Source: an uncultured Lachnospiraceae bacterium (GTDB lineage Bacteria; Bacillota; Clostridia; Lachnospirales; Lachnospiraceae). Taken from it: a stretch of 64,000 nucleotides of DNA. Where the stretch lies: positions 1-64,000 of the forward strand of contig CAJTYJ010000006.1 of the NCBI GenBank assembly GCA_910583895.1. Direction: 5' to 3'. The notes beneath the pieces are model-generated. The model was not told the origin of the DNA. It saw only the letters and a program-made list of their open reading frames with translations, and ran no database searches. The position numbers and the translations under genes were made by a program. How positions within the stretch are numbered: position 1 is the first letter of the stretch; each line of letters starts with the position of its first letter. Positions 42,053 to 50,656 of the stretch are shown piece by piece.

Positions 42053-42964
42053 TTGAATAACATTTTGGAAACAATCAAAAAAGAATTAAAAGATTTTTTC
42101 TTTGATAATAAAGGAAAATTCTATTGCATGGTGGTAGCGATAGGAGCTATATTAGTGATAATTACCTTTATTTTGAATTTCTGTGAAATAAATAAAAAAG
42201 CAAAAATAGAACTTGTGGATACAAGTATTATTGAGGATGGTGACTCCACATCTATAGATATTAAAGTAAGAAATACAGGTGATTCTGTTGCTTATTTGTA
42301 CTGTGTGAAAGTATATGTATTGGACAGTTTTCAAATGAGAGAGATTTATAACGATACTTGTGATAAAATACAAAGCGATACAGAAGTAACGGATAAAAAG
42401 GATTATGAGATAAAATATGAGTCTGTTGATTCGATATCAATAGAATTGTTACCAGATAAATCATTACAAAATGAAATAGAATTAGTGGATAATGATATAC
42501 AAAAATATAATGAAGAAAACATAGAGGAACCTGTGAAAATAGGAGATTTAGATGAGGAGGATATACCTTTATTGCCGTTGAATAATAGTGAAGATTATTT
42601 TATTGAATTAAGTAATGAGAAAGAGCAGGAATTTAATATTTCTCAGGTTGTTTATTCAAATGATGTTGATAGATTTACTTTAATATTAACTGATGATGGA
42701 AAACAAAATAGAGTTCCATCGGTAAAATGTATTTATATTGAAATATATTATAATAAAAATGATTATGTATCAACTTCAAAAATGGTTATTCCTCTAAATG
42801 TCGATGATGTGATTTATGATAGAAACATCTCTGAAATTAACTTGGAAAATGCAAAAGAAAATTATGAGATGCTATTAAAATTTAATTATTATACAGATGT
42901 AATCAGAAGTGAAAAATACAATTTACTTCTGACTGGCTATGAGGATAACAAAAATGATTTTTGA
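42053..42964 (+). CDS. AT-rich gene for a single-pass membrane protein
   Basis: A 303-residue protein with one N-terminal membrane helix (~25-47, FYCMVVAIGAILVIITFILN) and a large acidic outside part (~48-303) with strand-like segments (STSIDIKVRNTGDSVAYLYC, CIYIEIYYNKNDYVSTSKMV). The repeated 'NTGD'-type strand resembles Ig-like or CARDB-like outside domains, weakly. The TTG at 42053 lies 7 bp after GGGGAG and is preferred to GTG 42038. Codon use is AT-biased, unlike the flanking genes, suggesting transfer. Function unknown. Confidence 0.6.
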   Translation: MNNILETIKKELKDFFFDNKGKFYCMVVAIGAILVIITFILNFCEINKKAKIELVDTSIIEDGDSTSIDIKVRNTGDSVAYLYCVKVYVLDSFQMREIYNDTCDKIQSDTEVTDKKDYEIKYESVDSISIELLPDKSLQNEIELVDNDIQKYNEENIEEPVKIGDLDEEDIPLLPLNNSEDYFIELSNEKEQEFNISQVVYSNDVDRFTLILTDDGKQNRVPSVKCIYIEIYYNKNDYVSTSKMVIPLNVDDVIYDRNISEINLENAKENYEMLLKFNYYTDVIRSEKYNLLLTGYEDNKNDF

Positions 42965-43273
42965 ATATATATTAAATTGTGCAATCATATGGATCTGCTC
43001 AATCAAAAACATCCTGTTTTTATCCTTTAAAATATCAGAAATCGTTGAAAAATAAAAGTTTTCTTGTGGGATCTCATAAAAGGTATTGATATTTCTGGTC
43101 TTTACTGTTAATATCATATTGGGACGTTTGAACTTCTGTCATTATTTTTTCGGGATGTTATGGAACAGTCTTATTGAAATATCTAACTATGGTGAGGATG
43201 ATAAAAATATAGTAGATCAATGTAAGAGGATTAGATTTTAAAAATCGTTTCATGATAGAAAGGACAACCATAC
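42965..43273. other. Intergenic 309 bp, no gene
   Basis: AT-rich with no supported frame or clear repeat; a ribosome site (AAAGGA) for the next gene is at the right end. Confidence 0.45.
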
Positions 43274-43660
43274 ATGACACTACAAGAAGCAGAATCAAAA
43301 CTTTCAGATCTGAACAACAAAATAGCTGAACTGTTAAGCGAGAGAGAAGAAGTAATAAAGGAATGGAATATTGCTTTCAATTCAGAAAATCCGGAGAATA
43401 TCATCTGCATAGATGAATGTGAATGTGGCATACATGAATTATATTTGGTCAATGGTGATTTTAAAATACTTGTCTGTCATTTTAATGAAAGGGATATTAA
43501 TGGCAGCATCCATGACTTTTACAGAATCATTGATAATTCAATACATATTTTGAATATGGCGAATAAAAGAGAATTTGATTCACCAGAGTATCAAAAGAAT
43601 CTTATATATGCGAAGGCAATTGAGATTAGGGATAGTCTGATAGCAAATCAACAAGATTAG
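43274..43660 (+). CDS. Hypothetical protein with N-terminal coiled coil
   Basis: A 128-residue soluble protein. Residues 1-36 form a helical, probably coiled-coil segment (TLQEAESKLSDLNNKIAELL). The middle has Cys residues (NIICIDECECGIHELYLVNG) that could bind metal, then a helical end. No family recognised. ATG behind AAAGGAC, terminator 23 bp after the stop; a single-gene unit at the right end of the insert. Confidence 0.5.
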   Translation: MTLQEAESKLSDLNNKIAELLSEREEVIKEWNIAFNSENPENIICIDECECGIHELYLVNGDFKILVCHFNERDINGSIHDFYRIIDNSIHILNMANKREFDSPEYQKNLIYAKAIEIRDSLIANQQD

Positions 43661-43683
43661 AAAACTGAATATTAAAGATTTTG

Positions 43684-43714
43684 CCAGTCCATCATGATAT
43701 GGGCTGGTTTTTTT
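43684..43714 (+). terminator. Terminator after the 128-residue protein gene
   Basis: CCAGTCCAT/ATGGGCTGG stem (one G-T pair), 6-base loop, then seven T. Confidence 0.85.
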
Positions 43715-43864
43715 AAAATAATATTGAAAATATATACAAAAAAAGAAGTCATCATTTATGCGATTGTAGATGGAAGGCAGGAATATAAGAATTTGATTTA
43801 GTGAATTTTTGATATATCTATAGTCATGTAATTGGAATGAAAGGTTATGGAACAGGGCTAAAAC

Positions 43865-43939
43865 CTTACAAAAATGTAAGATAACCACAGGGAAATGTAA
43901 GCTGCATGCATGGCAGGGCATTTCCTTTTTTTGTATAAT
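43865..43939 (+). promoter_or_regulatory. Likely BceR-type site and promoter of the bceAB-like operon
   Basis: CTTACA-AAAA-TGTAAG (43865-43880) is a perfect dyad, and a second TGTAAG starts at 43896, 21 bp after the first. TATAAT (43934-43939) is the -10 box, giving repeats at roughly -80 to -45, where an OmpR-type activator would bind. No good -35 box is present, as expected for an activated promoter. Confidence 0.7.
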
Positions 43940-43986
43940 AAAGCAGAAATCAGAACAGGAAGGTTAACAGAAAGGAGCAGTTACAG

Positions 43987-44766
43987 ATGGCACTGTTGGA
44001 TGTAAAAAATGTGAAAAAGGTATACACAGCCCGTTTTGGTTCTGTGAAAGTAAAGGCACTGAGCGATGTGAATTTTTCCGTGGAAGAGGGGGAATATGTA
44101 GCGGTTATGGGGGAGTCTGGTTCGGGAAAGACGACTCTTTTGAATATTCTGGCGTCTTTGGATAAGGCGACCAGTGGACAGGTACTTTTAAGAGGGAAGG
44201 ACATGGCACGTATACGGCAAAAGGATCTGTGCGCGTTCCGGAGGGACCATCTTGGTTTTATCTTTCAGGATTTTAACCTGCTGGATACTTTGAATCTGAG
44301 AGATAATATTTATCTGCCGCTGGTGCTGGCGGGAGCAAATCACAGGGAGATGGAAAAAAGACTGATTCCTCTGGCAGGAAAGCTGGAGATCAGCCATATT
44401 TTGGAGAAATATCCATACGAAGTATCCGGCGGACAAAAACAGCGTGCGGCAGCGTGCCGGGCGTTGATTACGAATCCGGATCTGGTTCTGGCGGATGAGC
44501 CGACAGGGGCGCTGGACTCCCGGGCGTCGGGAAAACTTTTGCGGCTTTTGGAGGAAGTGAACCAAGATGGACAGACGATCCTCATGGTAACGCACAGCAT
44601 TCAGGCAGCCAGTCATGCAGGACGGGTACTTTTTATCAAGGATGGGAGCGTGTTTCATCAGATTTATAAAGGAGATCGGGATCAGGAGGCCATGTACCGG
44701 ATGATATCGGATACGTTGACGGTTCTGCAGACGAAGTCCGCCAGGGCAGGGGAGGTGCAGTCATGA
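43987..44766 (+). CDS. BceA-like ABC transporter ATPase
   Basis: A 259-residue ATPase of the macrolide/peptide-resistance (MacB/BceA) group. Walker A MGESGSGKTTLLNILASLD, Q-loop FIFQDFNLLDTLNLRDNIYL, signature YEVSGGQKQRAAACRALITN, Walker B LVLADEPTGALDS and H-loop MVTHS are all present. It powers the permease encoded by the next gene, which overlaps by 4 bp. BceAB systems protect lipid II or sense cell-wall peptide antibiotics with BceRS; the pair at 37874-39602 is the probable partner. ATG behind GAAAGGAG. Confidence 0.92.
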   Translation: MALLDVKNVKKVYTARFGSVKVKALSDVNFSVEEGEYVAVMGESGSGKTTLLNILASLDKATSGQVLLRGKDMARIRQKDLCAFRRDHLGFIFQDFNLLDTLNLRDNIYLPLVLAGANHREMEKRLIPLAGKLEISHILEKYPYEVSGGQKQRAAACRALITNPDLVLADEPTGALDSRASGKLLRLLEEVNQDGQTILMVTHSIQAASHAGRVLFIKDGSVFHQIYKGDRDQEAMYRMISDTLTVLQTKSARAGEVQS

Positions 44767-46748
44767 AAAGATGGAAACTTTTGCCGGGGCTTGCCGTAAA
44801 AGGAGTGACACAGAATGGGAGGATATATTATCCATATATTATTGCATGCATTTTTTCCGTATTCACTTATTTTATATTTGCCTCTATACTGGAAAATGAT
44901 CTGATTGCCACGCTGCCGCACAGCACTTATGCCTGGTTGATGCTGATGATCGGGAAGGTTTTGCTGGTCTTGATTCTGGTGCCTTTTATTGATTATGCCC
45001 AAAGTTTTCTGATCAAGAGGCGAAAAAAAGAAACCGGTCTGTACTTGATACTGGGTATGGAGCGCAAGCATCTGATCTGCCTGCTTTTGCTGGAAACGGT
45101 ACTGATCTACGTGGCAGCAGTGTCAGGCGGTATTTTTCTGGGCTGTATTCTGGCAAAGCTGTTTTTTCTGATGCTTTTGCGCCTGAGCTCACTTCCGGTG
45201 GAGGTGGAATTTGTCTTCACCTGGAAAGCTTTCGCAGAGACGATTTTATTTTTTGCAGCTGTCAGTCTGTGGAACTTTCTGCATGGTTCTGTGTCGATCG
45301 TTCGGGCACGTCCTGTGGAACTGTTTTCCGGCAGCAGAAGAGGAGAGAAAGAACCACGTTTTGCTCTGCCTGGTACTTTATGTGGAGTTGTGGTGATGCT
45401 GCTTGCCTATAAAACTGTCTTTGAGGCAAAGCTGGATTCCACCATATTTTTTTGTTTTTTCCTGTCTGTATTTCTGGCAGTCGTGGGGACCTATCTGCTT
45501 TTTACTTTTGCAGGAGTAGTAGTATTAAAGTTCCTGCGCACAAGGAAAAGGTTTTACTACCGCCCGGAGAACTTTATCACCATATCGGGTATGTATTACC
45601 GGATGAAAAAGAGCGCGGCAGGACTTGCCAATATTTGTATTTTCTCCACCATGGTGATCATTACGCTGACTTGTACCGTTGCACTTTATGCAGGGCTGGA
45701 CGGGATCCGGCATTTTGATTATGCTTATGAGGCAGTGCTTACTTATGAGGAAGATGGAATGTCCAGGGCGGAGGCAGAAACCTTGCTTGCTGGTTTGTCG
45801 GAAAAACAGGGGATTTTTGCAGAAAGGCTGGACTCCTGGGGCGATTTCTGTCTGGACTGCGGCCGAAGCGCGAGCAGCCTTAAGGAAGAACAGCCGGATT
45901 TTAAAACTTGTCAGCTTCATTTGATTACGTTGGAGGAGTATAATCGATTAACAGGCAGGACAGAGAGTCTGAAAGACGGGCAGGCCATTTTGTATTCTAC
46001 CGGTGCACCTTATGGATATGACTTTATGGACTGCCTGGGAATACCTCTTGAGATCCTGGAGACATCAGATCCTTTATTTCCCTGGCCCAAGGCAGGCAGG
46101 GAATATTTCGGAGAGTCTTATGTGTTAGCTGTAAAAGATGAAGAAGTGGTACAGAATGTAAAGAGAGCCTGGGAGATCCGTACCGGGAAGAAAGCACTGG
46201 ATGGAAATGTCTGCACAGGCATCGTGCTGCAGGGGCCAGAGGAAGCAAAAGAACAGTTTATGGAAGAACTGAAAGTCTGGCAGAACAGTCAAAATGGATA
46301 TTTTGTGATGCTGGAAGACGGAGTGGAAGGCGGTCAGGTCATCTATTCCATGAACGGAGGACTTTTGTTTATCGGAATCTTATTCGGCATGATTTTCTTT
46401 ATGTGTCTTCTGCTGATCATGTATTACAAGCAGCTTTCAGAAGGCTATGAGGATCAGGGAAGTTTTGTCATCATGCAGAAAGTAGGCATGGGAGAAGAAG
46501 ATATCCGAAGCACCGTCCGAAGACAGATGCTCTCAGTCTTCGCCATTCCCATGCTGATGGCACTTCTTCATTCGGCTGTGGGAATGTGTATGGTCAATCA
46601 GCTTATGGGAATGCTCCGGATGTTTGATACAGCATTGCTCATAAGATGCAGTATCGGTGTGGCTTTTGGTTTTGCAGTTGTATACATGATCTGTTATGGG
46701 CTCACATCAAAAGCGTACTACAGAATCGTTCTGCGTGACAGAGGCTGA
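44763..46748 (+). CDS. BceB-like ABC transporter permease
   Basis: A 661-residue FtsX-like permease with about ten membrane helices: one near residue 25-45, three before ~200, two at ~205-260, one at ~290, a large outside domain (~310-525), and three at the C-terminus (GGLLFIGILFGMIFFMCLLL, SVFAIPMLMALLHSAVGMCM and IRCSIGVAFGFAVVYMICYG). The big outside domain between helices 7 and 8 is the mark of BceB proteins, which contact the peptide and the kinase. Its start overlaps the ATPase stop (ATGA). The last 42 bp overlap the convergent sdaAA gene. Confidence 0.9.
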   Translation: MKRWKLLPGLAVKGVTQNGRIYYPYIIACIFSVFTYFIFASILENDLIATLPHSTYAWLMLMIGKVLLVLILVPFIDYAQSFLIKRRKKETGLYLILGMERKHLICLLLLETVLIYVAAVSGGIFLGCILAKLFFLMLLRLSSLPVEVEFVFTWKAFAETILFFAAVSLWNFLHGSVSIVRARPVELFSGSRRGEKEPRFALPGTLCGVVVMLLAYKTVFEAKLDSTIFFCFFLSVFLAVVGTYLLFTFAGVVVLKFLRTRKRFYYRPENFITISGMYYRMKKSAAGLANICIFSTMVIITLTCTVALYAGLDGIRHFDYAYEAVLTYEEDGMSRAEAETLLAGLSEKQGIFAERLDSWGDFCLDCGRSASSLKEEQPDFKTCQLHLITLEEYNRLTGRTESLKDGQAILYSTGAPYGYDFMDCLGIPLEILETSDPLFPWPKAGREYFGESYVLAVKDEEVVQNVKRAWEIRTGKKALDGNVCTGIVLQGPEEAKEQFMEELKVWQNSQNGYFVMLEDGVEGGQVIYSMNGGLLFIGILFGMIFFMCLLLIMYYKQLSEGYEDQGSFVIMQKVGMGEEDIRSTVRRQMLSVFAIPMLMALLHSAVGMCMVNQLMGMLRMFDTALLIRCSIGVAFGFAVVYMICYGLTSKAYYRIVLRDRG

Positions 46749-47618
46749 CAAGGCAGTGCGGCAGTGCCGGCAGCCCGACGGAGATGCGGCACATCCGCCG
46801 AGTGCGGTCTCTCTAAGTTCATATGGGATCCGTTTTCCAACCTGGTACATGATATCCAGCATCTCGTCAAAGGGGATCAGCTGACGGACCCCGGAGAGGG
46901 AGAGTTCCGCGGCGATCAGTGCGTTGGCCACACCGGCAGCGTTCCGGTTCTGGCAGGGATATTCCACCAGTCCGCCCACCGGGTCACATACCAGTCCCAG
47001 CATGTTCATCAGCACCGTGGAGGCCGCATCCAGGCTCTGGGCAGGTTCTCCGCCCATGAGCTCCACGGCGGCAGCTGCGGCCATGGCAGCTGCCACGCCC
47101 ACCTCCGCCTGACAGCCGCCCACTGCGCCGGCCACAGTCGCATTGCGCATGGCCAGATAACCGATGGCTCCGGCGTGAAACAGAGCATCCACCATCCGGT
47201 CATCGGAGATGTGGTATTCCTGCTGCAGCGCCAGCAGAAGCCCCGGCACGATTCCGGCAGAACCGGCCGTGGGAGCTGCCACAATCACTCCCATGGAAGC
47301 ATTTACTTCCAGCACTGCCATGGCGTACGTAATCCCATGTCCCAGCACTTCTCCGCATATATTTTTTCCGGCGTTTCGATGGAGTGTAAGCTTCTTTGCC
47401 TCTCCGCCGATCAATCCTCCCATAGACTTCACGGGAGCCTTCACAGGAGTCTTGGCTGACGCTCTCATAATTTCCAGCACCTGCTGCATCCGAAAGCAGA
47501 CCTGATCCATTGGAACCTCGCTCAGATCACATTCCCTCTGCTTCATTACTTCTGAGATCATCCACTGTCTCTGCCTGCAGAGCTCTAACAGTTCTTGTGC
47601 ATTTTTAAAATCTGTCAT
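46707..47618 (-). CDS. sdaAA: L-serine dehydratase, iron-sulfur dependent, alpha subunit
   Basis: A 303-residue alpha subunit of type 2 L-serine dehydratase, which turns serine into pyruvate and ammonia with a [4Fe-4S] cluster. Marks: KSMGGLIGGEAKKL, GHGITYAMAVLEVNASMGVI, APTAGSAGIVPGLLLAL, GCQAEVGVAAAMAAAAAVEL and LGLVCDPVGGLVEYPCQNRN with cluster-type Cys. The end after LGGCAASPSG (CRHCRTALSASVTQNDSVVR) is read from DNA that also ends bceB, so the tail seems unusual. ATG 47618 with GGGGAA is preferred to GTG 47624. It is second in an operon after sdaAB and the symporter gene. Confidence 0.93.
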   Translation of the reverse strand: MTDFKNAQELLELCRQRQWMISEVMKQRECDLSEVPMDQVCFRMQQVLEIMRASAKTPVKAPVKSMGGLIGGEAKKLTLHRNAGKNICGEVLGHGITYAMAVLEVNASMGVIVAAPTAGSAGIVPGLLLALQQEYHISDDRMVDALFHAGAIGYLAMRNATVAGAVGGCQAEVGVAAAMAAAAAVELMGGEPAQSLDAASTVLMNMLGLVCDPVGGLVEYPCQNRNAAGVANALIAAELSLSGVRQLIPFDEMLDIMYQVGKRIPYELRETALGGCAASPSGCRHCRTALSASVTQNDSVVRF

Positions 47619-47657
47619 ATTCACTTCCCCAATCGTATCCTTTCATCACAGCTTTTC

Positions 47658-48326
47658 TTATTTCTGTATCAGCATCACATCCTGCACGTTGGGATTTTCC
47701 AGAAGTGTTTCTTTGATATCTTCCGGCAGCCGGTCATCGGATTCTACGATGGTATAAGCTTTTTCTCCCTTTGCTTCCCGAAACAGACGCATAAAAGCAA
47801 TGTTGACGCCGCGGTCGCTTAATGCCCTGGTAATATGAGCTGCCACGCCGGGCCGGTCCTTCTGGATGATAATGACTGCGTTGTACTCGCCGGTAAAATC
47901 CACCTGGACCTGATTGATCCGGACGATCCTTACCTTGCCGCCTCCTAAAGATTCCCCGCGGACCGTCATCTGGGCGCCGCTTTCATCTGTCATGCGGATA
48001 TCCACGGTGTTGGGATGGACATCTGTTTCTTTTTCATCCGGGATAAAGCGGTAGACAATGCCGCGTTTTTCTGCGATGTCGAAGGAATCCCGGATCCGGA
48101 TGTCATCGGCGGCAAATCCCATAATACCGCCCAGAAGCGCCCGGTCCGTACCGTGCCCCTGGTAGGTCTTTGCAAAAGATCCGTACAGGGTAAAGGATAC
48201 TTCTTTCAAAGATCCGCTTTTCATCTTCTGAGCCAGATGAGCGATGGCACAGGCTCCGGCGGTGTGGGAACTGGAAGGCCCGATCATATTGGGGCCAAGT
48301 ACATCAAATACACTGATAAATGACAT
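47658..48326 (-). CDS. sdaAB: L-serine dehydratase, iron-sulfur dependent, beta subunit
   Basis: A 222-residue beta subunit. The N-terminal SVFDVLGPNMIGPSSSHTAG is the substrate-binding SSSHT motif; KTYQGHGTDRALLGGIMGF follows. The C-terminal ~75 residues are an ACT domain (VIIIQKDRPGVAAHITRALS) that may bind serine or another regulator. It pairs with SdaAA. It lies 39 bp upstream of sdaAA and 15 bp after the symporter gene on the minus strand; start behind AGGAG. Confidence 0.94.
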   Translation of the reverse strand: MSFISVFDVLGPNMIGPSSSHTAGACAIAHLAQKMKSGSLKEVSFTLYGSFAKTYQGHGTDRALLGGIMGFAADDIRIRDSFDIAEKRGIVYRFIPDEKETDVHPNTVDIRMTDESGAQMTVRGESLGGGKVRIVRINQVQVDFTGEYNAVIIIQKDRPGVAAHITRALSDRGVNIAFMRLFREAKGEKAYTIVESDDRLPEDIKETLLENPNVQDVMLIQK

Positions 48327-48341
48327 GGCATTACTCCTGTT

Positions 48342-49553
48342 TCAGGCTTGTTTTACGATAAATTTTTTGTAGATGGTATCTACAATGACGCCAATGGCGT
48401 TGTCACCGGATACGTTGCAGGCGGTGCCAAAAGAATCCTGCGTGATGTAGAGGGCCACCATGATCGCACAGATGGGGCCGTCTGGATTGCCGGCCTCCGG
48501 CCCAAAGATCATATACAGAAAAGGCAGAGCAGTCATGATTGAGCCGCCCGGTGCGCCGGGGGAAGCTACCATCGCGACACCCAGGGTCATGATGAAGGGG
48601 ACCACAGTCATAAGGCTGATGGGAAGCTGGTTCATAAGACAGACTGCGGTGGCACAGGCTGAGATCGTGATCATAGAGCCTGCCATATGGATATTGGCAC
48701 AGAGGGGTACCACAAAGTTTCGGATCTGTGCACAGACGCCGTCTGCTTCGGCGCACTGAAGATTGACCGGGATCGTTGCGGCAGAGGACTGAGTTCCCAG
48801 AGCGGTGGTGTAGCCGGGAATCTGATTTCTGATCAGGGTCAGAGGATTTTTCCGGCTGATTGCACCGGCAATGCAAAACTGGATCGCGATGCATACCATA
48901 TGCATAAGAATCACCACCAGGAACACTTTCCATAAGATGCCAAGTATGGCAAAAGTTTTCCCGGATCTTGTCATATCCGTAAAGGTGCCGCAGATGTAAA
49001 GAGGCAGCAGCGGGATGATCACTGTGTGAAGGACCTTGTCGATGATGCCGGAGAAATCTTTAAAGGCGTCATAGAGAGTATGCCCGATTTCTTTGCCTTT
49101 CATTGCGGAGAGACAAAGCCCGAGTACAAAGGCCAGGACCACGGCAGAAAGAGTGTCCATGACCGGCTGAAGGGTCAGACTGAAATAAGATTCCACAGAG
49201 GAACCGGCGGTGGCGGCGATCTGTTCCAGAGCGTTTGCACTCATAAAATGTGGGAATAAAGATGCAGATATCAGATAAGATCCGCTTCCCGCCAGCAGGG
49301 TTGAAAGATAGGCCAGTATGACGGTAATCACCAAAAGCTTTCCGGCACCCTGGGACAGATCTGCAATCCCCATAGTGACATAAGCCAGGATCATAAGCGG
49401 AATAATAAATTTTAAAAAGGTGCTGAAGATGCCGGACAGTGTTACGACCAGGCGGCAGACAGGCTGCGGCAGAAACTGTCCGATCAGGATACCAAGAATG
49501 ATCGCAAGGATCAGTTTGGGGACAAGTCCCAGTTTAAATGTTCTTTCATTCAT
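48342..49553 (-). CDS. Dicarboxylate/amino acid:cation symporter (SstT-like)
   Basis: A 403-residue DAACS-family transporter with about eight membrane helices and two re-entrant loops. The signature TALGTQSSAATIPVNLQCAE (serine-rich hairpin) and GAPGGSIMTALPFL are present. The family moves glutamate, aspartate or serine/threonine with Na+ or H+. Being first in the operon with both serine dehydratase subunits, serine import is the likely task (inferred). Start ATG behind AGGAGGGG. A LysR gene is divergent, 173 bp away, and probably regulates it. Confidence 0.92.
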   Translation of the reverse strand: MNERTFKLGLVPKLILAIILGILIGQFLPQPVCRLVVTLSGIFSTFLKFIIPLMILAYVTMGIADLSQGAGKLLVITVILAYLSTLLAGSGSYLISASLFPHFMSANALEQIAATAGSSVESYFSLTLQPVMDTLSAVVLAFVLGLCLSAMKGKEIGHTLYDAFKDFSGIIDKVLHTVIIPLLPLYICGTFTDMTRSGKTFAILGILWKVFLVVILMHMVCIAIQFCIAGAISRKNPLTLIRNQIPGYTTALGTQSSAATIPVNLQCAEADGVCAQIRNFVVPLCANIHMAGSMITISACATAVCLMNQLPISLMTVVPFIMTLGVAMVASPGAPGGSIMTALPFLYMIFGPEAGNPDGPICAIMVALYITQDSFGTACNVSGDNAIGVIVDTIYKKFIVKQA

Positions 49554-49584
49554 GAAAAACCCCTCCTGTAGGTGCTGCTTTTTG

Positions 49585-49641
49585 TCGAATTTATGTTCGA
49601 TACATTCGACGATTGACGTATTGACAAAAGTATTGTATCAT
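49585..49641. promoter_or_regulatory. LysR promoter and probable operator
   Basis: TCGAA-TTTATG-TTCGA (49585-49600) is a perfect dyad, with a further TTCGA at 49605. On the plus strand TTGACG (49613-49618), 17 bp and TATCAT (49636-49641) form the LysR promoter. The dyad lies between it and the symporter start, so one protein could act on both genes. Confidence 0.65.
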
Positions 49642-49726
49642 GACAGTGAATATAAAACAAATTCAAAGTTTTTATAATATTATTGAATTTTTTTCATGGT
49701 TCTAACAAAAGAAAAAGAGGAGATTT

Positions 49727-50617
49727 ATGGAAATACGGCAGCTGATCTCTTTTGTGAAGATTGTTCAGATGAAAAGTTTTTCCAGGGCAGCAGAGGATCT
49801 GGGATATTCACAGTCGGCACTGACAGTGCAGATCCGGCTGTTGGAGCAGGAGCTGAATACCCGGCTGTTTGACCGGGTGGGAAAACAGATCGCGCTGACC
49901 GGACAAGGGCAGCGTTTTCTGACTTATGCACAGACCATTCTGCATGAGGTAAATCGGGCCAAACTATCCTTGGCGGAGGAAGGGGAGCTGACAGATCCGC
50001 TTCATATCGGAACCATCGAGTCGCTCTGCTTTTCCAGACTTCCGCCGATTCTTCATTATTTTCAGAAACATCATCCGAAAGTGACCATCCGCATTACCAC
50101 CGGGTCGCCGGAAGAGCTGATGGAGATGATGGAGAAAAACCGGCTGGATCTGATCTACATTCTGGATGAGCCTCGTTATCATAATCATTGGAATAAAGTA
50201 ATGGAAAGAAAAGAAGAGATTGTATTTGTCACTTCACCGGAATCTCTGCTGAACACAGAAAAAGATCTGCAGGTCGAGACACTTCTGAAAGAGCCGTTTT
50301 TTCTCACAGAAAAAGACGCCAACTACCGGCGTGCTCTGGACCAGTTCCTGGCTTCTAAAAATATGGTGGTGACTCCGGCGCTGGAAGTCAGCAATACGGA
50401 ATTTATCATTCAGATGCTGCGGCAGAACCGGGGGATTTCGTTTCTGCCGCGCCTTGCAGTTCAGAAAAATGTAGAGCGGGGCCAGCTTCAGATTCTTCAT
50501 GTGGCGGATTTTCAGTTATACATGTATGGGCAGATTTTTTACCACAAGGATAAGTGGAAGACTAGGGAGATGGAAGCGTTTATCCGGCTTTCACAGGAGG
50601 AGAAGAATCTCTGCTGA
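49727..50617 (+). CDS. LysR-family regulator of the serine operon
   Basis: A 296-residue LysR-type regulator. Residues 1-60 are the winged helix (FVKIVQMKSFSRAAEDLGYS, QSALTVQIRLLEQELNTRLF); 88-290 are the periplasmic-binding-like effector domain (LHIGTIESLCFSRLPPILHY). It is divergent from the symporter-serine dehydratase operon, the usual arrangement for the target; the inducer would be serine or a relative (inferred). ATG behind AAGAGGAG. Intact length. Confidence 0.92.
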   Translation: MEIRQLISFVKIVQMKSFSRAAEDLGYSQSALTVQIRLLEQELNTRLFDRVGKQIALTGQGQRFLTYAQTILHEVNRAKLSLAEEGELTDPLHIGTIESLCFSRLPPILHYFQKHHPKVTIRITTGSPEELMEMMEKNRLDLIYILDEPRYHNHWNKVMERKEEIVFVTSPESLLNTEKDLQVETLLKEPFFLTEKDANYRRALDQFLASKNMVVTPALEVSNTEFIIQMLRQNRGISFLPRLAVQKNVERGQLQILHVADFQLYMYGQIFYHKDKWKTREMEAFIRLSQEEKNLC

Positions 50618-50656
50618 AACTTTTTAATCTGCCAGAATGCAGTTTTCAAACATGCG

